A DNA stretch of 64,000 nucleotides, from positions 1,426,001 through 1,490,000 of the forward strand of contig NZ_CP064936.1 in the NCBI RefSeq assembly GCF_016117655.1. Reading direction: 5' to 3'. The DNA comes from Treponema peruense. Lineage in GTDB: Bacteria; Spirochaetota; Spirochaetia; Treponematales; Treponemataceae. Below, piece after piece: positions 60,846 to 64,000 of this stretch; within the stretch, counting starts at the first letter, position 1; each line of letters starts with the position of its first letter. Both the position numbers and the translations under genes were made by a program. Under the pieces are notes generated by a model. That model made no database searches. It was not told the origin of the DNA and worked only from the letters and a program-made list of their open reading frames with translations.

Positions 60846-62426
60846 ATGGATTATATCAATAGAGCTGCTGAAAAACTTGCAAAAGAAGCTGTAGAAACAT
60901 ACAAATCAATTCTTGTTACAGGTGCAAGACAGACTGGAAAATCAACGATGCTTGAAGAACTTTTTCCCGATAGAAAAGTCGTTACTTTTGATGACCAATT
61001 TGCAGAAGACCAGGCAAAAAATAATCCTACAGAATTTATTGACTTGAATCCTCCTCCTGTAACTTATGATGAAGTCCAGTATGTTCCAAGTCTTTTCCGC
61101 TATATAAAAATTGCATGTGACGCGTCGAAGGATACAGGCCTTTTTTGTCTGACAGGTTCACAGCCTTTTAAACTGATGAAGGCTGCTTCTGAATCCCTTG
61201 CAGGCCGTGTTTCTATAATTGAACTTTCTACACTCTCTTTGCGTGAAATGCAGAAAACAGATTTTGACCAGTCTTTTGTTCCTACAATGGAATATGTAAA
61301 GGCCAGACAAAAGTCCGCAAAAAAGCCTGAGAATATCTGGAGCATAATTCACCGCGGCGGATACCCTGCTTTGCAGAATCCAAAAATGAACTGGGAAAGA
61401 TTTTTTTCTGACTATATAAAAACTTATCTTGAACGTGATGTACGCGCTCTTTCTGCCGTTCAGGACCTGGACACATTCCGCCGCTTTATGATTGCCTGTG
61501 CAGCCCGTACCGGCCAGATGCTCAATTATTCAAATATTGCATCAGAAATTTCAAAAGACGCAGATACAGTAAAAAATTGGATTTCAATACTTGAAACTTC
61601 AGGTATTATTTATATTCTGGAACCTTACTGCCCTTCTGTACCTATTATGGCAGCTACTTCCAACTTGATGGATTCCATCGGGAATCCCAACGGCCGCGTG
61701 TCCGTCAAATTACAGCGCAATTATTTTTCGAAAGACTCTACAGACAAGTATGTCGGCAGGGCCATCCGCAACACTCACACTGTAGGAAACGTCCTGCAGC
61801 TTGTCGCCAACAAAGTCCCCCAGCTGGACATTGGCACCGTCTACTCAGTCTGTGACGCTTTGGAAAAAGTTGTTACAGAATCCTTAGGCGGCGGAAATTC
61901 TGTAAACTGTCTGAACCTTGGACTTTTCTACATATCCTGTAAAGGTTCAACAGACGGAAAGTCTTCAACTCCTGAAATTACTGTAAAGTTCATTCCTTCA
62001 GATTTGACTAAAACAGCAATTTCAAAAGTCACTGTTGAACAAACTGGTTATTCTGAACCTCAGGCAACAATTGCACAGATTCAGGACATTGACACAGGTG
62101 GAACAGACAGAGTCTTAACAATTAAAGGTTCCGTCCAGATTACAGGCAAAAAGCTTTTAATCGGCGGCGATGATTCCGGGATTTGGTTTGCACCTGCGAC
62201 TGGAGACAATTATGTAATCGATGAAACAGGAGCAGACTGGGTAAAAGTTACAGCAACACTTTCGGTAAACAAACCTGGTACACTTCTTTTTCCTTTGCCC
62301 AAAGAACTTACTGCCGGGAATTACCGCATTGTCCTAAAGACCCGGTGCACTTCTTCTTTGCATTACAAGCGCAAGGAATTAGTTACAACAATTTCTGATG
62401 CAGTAACAGTCAAGGAAGCCTCATAA
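60846..62426 (+). CDS. Chimeric protein: truncated AAA ATPase (DUF4143 type) fused to an HU-like/DUF4469-like protein
   Basis: A 526-residue open frame with two unrelated parts. Residues 1-267 are an ATPase of the DUF4143-partner family (Walker A VTGARQTGKSTML, Walker B PPVTYDEVQYVP, FCLTGSQPFKLM, GGYPALQNPKMNW). It stops at SGIIYILEPYCPSVP, where family members continue with the DUF4143 domain. From Met268 (ATG at 61647) it reads MAATSNLMDSIGNPNGRVSV, an HU/IHF-like DNA-binding domain (to about 375). An Ig-like DUF4469-type C-terminus follows (FIPSDL..., ISDAVTVKEAS). Codons become visibly C-ending and GC-richer at the junction. The HU part may be translated on its own. Confidence 0.8.
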   Translation: MDYINRAAEKLAKEAVETYKSILVTGARQTGKSTMLEELFPDRKVVTFDDQFAEDQAKNNPTEFIDLNPPPVTYDEVQYVPSLFRYIKIACDASKDTGLFCLTGSQPFKLMKAASESLAGRVSIIELSTLSLREMQKTDFDQSFVPTMEYVKARQKSAKKPENIWSIIHRGGYPALQNPKMNWERFFSDYIKTYLERDVRALSAVQDLDTFRRFMIACAARTGQMLNYSNIASEISKDADTVKNWISILETSGIIYILEPYCPSVPIMAATSNLMDSIGNPNGRVSVKLQRNYFSKDSTDKYVGRAIRNTHTVGNVLQLVANKVPQLDIGTVYSVCDALEKVVTESLGGGNSVNCLNLGLFYISCKGSTDGKSSTPEITVKFIPSDLTKTAISKVTVEQTGYSEPQATIAQIQDIDTGGTDRVLTIKGSVQITGKKLLIGGDDSGIWFAPATGDNYVIDETGADWVKVTATLSVNKPGTLLFPLPKELTAGNYRIVLKTRCTSSLHYKRKELVTTISDAVTVKEAS

Positions 62427-62440
62427 TGGGCTTAAGTCTT

Positions 62441-62484
62441 AAGCAAGGGAAAACCGGCCGTTTGCAAGGCTCCCTTGCTTTTGA
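62441..62484 (+). terminator. Terminator after the fusion gene
   Basis: AAGCAAGGGA (62441-62450) pairs with TCCCTTGCTT (62471-62480), followed by TT. A second inverted repeat, GCTTAAG-T-CTTAAGC, overlaps its left arm. The remaining sequence to 62585 holds an open frame without family likeness, which I do not call a gene. Confidence 0.65.
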
Positions 62485-62585
62485 TAATCAAATACAAATT
62501 AAGAGGTGTAATAGAGGGTTGAGCCGTCAGGCTAAGTGCGGAACGTGCGACTGCAGTTTACCGCCGGAACAGCCATGTTCTGTTC

Positions 62586-63383
62586 TCATTCTCGCATCAT
62601 CTCCATCATCGCTTTTGCATTCTTCGCGCCGTTGCCCTTGGGGTGGTTATTAAAGAATACCTGCGGTCGTTTTCCTTCAACAATTGCGGCTTTGATTACC
62701 GGGACAAATTCTTTGAGTTCACTTTCCGAATATTCATAATCGTATCTTGATGATCCGTTTGGAGAATCATCCTTTGCGTACCAGGCATCTGCATTCCGCC
62801 CGTGCAGACGTATGTAAGCAGTATTTCCAGTAAAGGGAGTGGCAAAGGTCTGACCGTCCGGCAGATTTTTCAGCTGAGGCATATCACAGAAAACAATTCC
62901 GGTTCCGCGTTTATCAAGTCCTTCAAAGACAGATTCTTTTATCCATTCGCGGTGACGGAATTCGATTGCACCGGGAAAGCCTTCAAAGTTTTGCAAAAGA
63001 GATGAAAGGTAAAAACGGTTTTCTTTTGTGTAATGAAAACTCTGCGGCAGCTGAAAAAGAACTGCACTCAAAAGACCTTTGTCATTCAGTGGCTGGACAG
63101 CATTCTTAAAATCTTCTGCTACCGTCTGCCAGTTCCGGTCAATATCGTGAGTAAGAAGTCTGTTTGCTTTTATGCTGAAAAAAAGGTTTCCGCCGGATCT
63201 GTCGTAAAAGTTCTGCATTCGTTCCGCTGTAGGCATATTGTAAAAGGTATTGTTCAGTTCTACGGTATTGAACTGTGTTGCGTAATAAGAAAGAAAGTCC
63301 TTGCGCGGTAAATCTTCGGGATAAAAGACACCCTTCCATTCGGGGTAATCATAGCCGGAAGTGCCGATAAGTATGTCAGTCAT
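62586..63383 (-). CDS. DUF72-family protein (YecE-like)
   Basis: A 265-residue TIM-barrel-like DUF72 protein. IGTSGYDYPEWKGVFYPEDL is the N-terminal signature. FNTVELNNTFYNMPTAERMQ, FSIKANRLLTHD, VLFQLPQSFHYTKEN and YIRLHGRNADAWY are all family motifs. The C-terminus ends in FFNNHPKGNGAKNAKAMMEM. The family is widespread, and its biochemical role is not established. It is a single gene converging on the fusion gene. Confidence 0.93.
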   Translation of the reverse strand: MTDILIGTSGYDYPEWKGVFYPEDLPRKDFLSYYATQFNTVELNNTFYNMPTAERMQNFYDRSGGNLFFSIKANRLLTHDIDRNWQTVAEDFKNAVQPLNDKGLLSAVLFQLPQSFHYTKENRFYLSSLLQNFEGFPGAIEFRHREWIKESVFEGLDKRGTGIVFCDMPQLKNLPDGQTFATPFTGNTAYIRLHGRNADAWYAKDDSPNGSSRYDYEYSESELKEFVPVIKAAIVEGKRPQVFFNNHPKGNGAKNAKAMMEMMRE

Positions 63384-63580
63384 TGTTGCAGCCTTTTGAA
63401 TTAATTTTATTCATACTTTAAGTTTACAACTTTTCAGAATTTAAATAACAGAGTAACTTCTGTTTTGGCTGTCTTGTAATCCATAGATTCAATATAAATC
63501 AATCTGTAAAGAATAGCTAGTGTTACTCAAGCCGATATGTATCTTATTTATAGACGAAAAGATTGCGTTTTTTATAGACC

Positions 63581-63638
63581 TTGCAAAACTATCACTTTGG
63601 TAGTATATTTTAATCAGATAGAAAACTATCACTATGGT
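63581..63638 (+). promoter_or_regulatory. Promoter with a doubled operator before the DUF3990 gene
   Basis: TTGCAA (63581-63586), a 17-nt spacer and TATATT (63604-63609). The motif AAAACTATCACTNTGGT occurs at 63585-63601, between the promoter boxes, and again at 63622-63638, downstream of the predicted start. The second copy contains the palindrome TATCAC-TATG-GTGATA. The rest of 63384-63580 shows nothing recognisable. Confidence 0.65.
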
Positions 63639-63655
63639 GATAATTTGGAGGCTTT

Positions 63656-64000
63656 ATGGCAGAAATGACTTTATATCATGGCTCTCTTGATTTGATAAAA
63701 AAGCCTGTCTTTGGATATGGAAAAACAAACAACGATTACGGTCTTGGCTTTTACTGCACTCAAAACCTTGAGCTTGCAAAGGAATGGGCTGCCCAGGACC
63801 CTGAAAAAGACGGCTGGGCAAATGAATATTCAATTGAAATTGACGGTCTTACATCACTTAATTTGAACGGTAGCGAATATACAATTTTGAACTGGCTTTC
63901 TGTTCTTGCAAAATACAGGGATTTCAGAGTTTCAACACCTCTCGCAAGGCATGGTAAAGATTATTTGATTGAAAACTTTTATGTTCCTGTTGAAAACTAC
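63656..64000 (+). CDS. DUF3990-family protein (partial, runs off the right edge)
   Basis: 115 N-terminal residues are visible. MTLYHGSLDLIKKPVFGYGK is followed by NDYGLGFYCTQNLELAKEWA, the conserved YHGs....P........DFG.GFYtT....A..WA pattern of DUF3990. The His-Gly and GxGFY-T positions recall ADP-ribosyltransferase folds. TTGGAGG lies 5 nt before the ATG. Members commonly lie beside small partner genes in toxin-antitoxin-like pairs; any partner would lie beyond 64000. The doubled operator supports tight autoregulation. The C-terminus is cut. Confidence 0.8.
   Translation, partial: MAEMTLYHGSLDLIKKPVFGYGKTNNDYGLGFYCTQNLELAKEWAAQDPEKDGWANEYSIEIDGLTSLNLNGSEYTILNWLSVLAKYRDFRVSTPLARHGKDYLIENFYVPVENY

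Noticed and set aside
62426-62653. A 75-codon frame after the fusion gene
   Set aside because: It overlaps a terminator hairpin and the DUF72 gene, has no ribosome-binding site and no recognisable sequence.

Overview
The window looks like the chromosome of a treponeme-like spirochaete. The evidence is a long single-strand motility operon in the spirochaete order (flbD-motA-motB-fliL-fliM-fliY-fliO-fliP-fliQ-fliR-flhB-flhA-flhF-flhG, then fliA, a FapA/DUF342 protein and small spirochaete-type proteins), a V/A-type ATPase operon (E-DUF2764-A-B-D-I-K) with ispG behind it, and AT-rich coding sequence. I cannot name the species. I saw no tRNA, rRNA, CRISPR array or complete insertion sequence, and no gene-free stretch exceeds about 300 bases.

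Layout. 1-2117 (minus): rnz, an ABC ATPase and the start of its GldF-like permease. 2273-6920 (plus): a Wzz-like chain-length protein and rmlA-C-D-B for dTDP-rhamnose. 6926-7447: an eroded brnT toxin remnant with an intact brnA antitoxin, bounded by a 22-nt direct repeat. 7449-14852 (minus): an efflux operon reading tetR-tolC-mfp-RND pump-PII-like. The regulator has two TetR heads, and a 32-bp palindrome sits on its predicted transcription start. 15062-27011 (plus): envelope polysaccharide genes continue with ugd, three glycosyltransferases, a YidC/Oxa1-alkaline-phosphatase-superfamily fusion, a CDP-glycerol-glycerophosphotransferase-like protein, a WbaP-type initiating transferase and an outer-membrane barrel. 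27008-36681 (minus): TPR protein, ispG and the ATPase operon. 36797-55230 (minus): galM, then the motility and fliA region. 55382-57480 (plus): a two-component system. 57428-59114 (minus): miaA, rpoZ and a Nudix protein. 59225-64000: an accessory end with two AAA ATPase genes (one fused in frame to an HU-like/DUF4469-like protein), a DUF72 protein and the start of a DUF3990 gene behind a doubled operator.

How the genes fit together. The rml, ugd, glycosyltransferase, WbaP-like and Wzz-like genes make and assemble a rhamnose- and uronate-containing surface glycan. No flippase or polymerase lies in the window. The YidC-phosphatase fusion beside a TagB/TagF-like transferase suggests that a phospho-alditol group is added to an envelope glycan, and it is the best candidate for an undescribed system here.

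Other signals. Several promoters (wzz, wbaP-like, galM, flbD, more weakly rnz) end only 6-8 nt before the start codon with no Shine-Dalgarno sequence, predicting leaderless mRNAs. Two roughly 150-bp intergenic arrays of hairpins flanked by direct repeats lie before the RND pump gene and the YidC fusion. A 14-nt repeat has quadrupled one ribosome-binding site. All functions are read from sequence patterns; no search was run.
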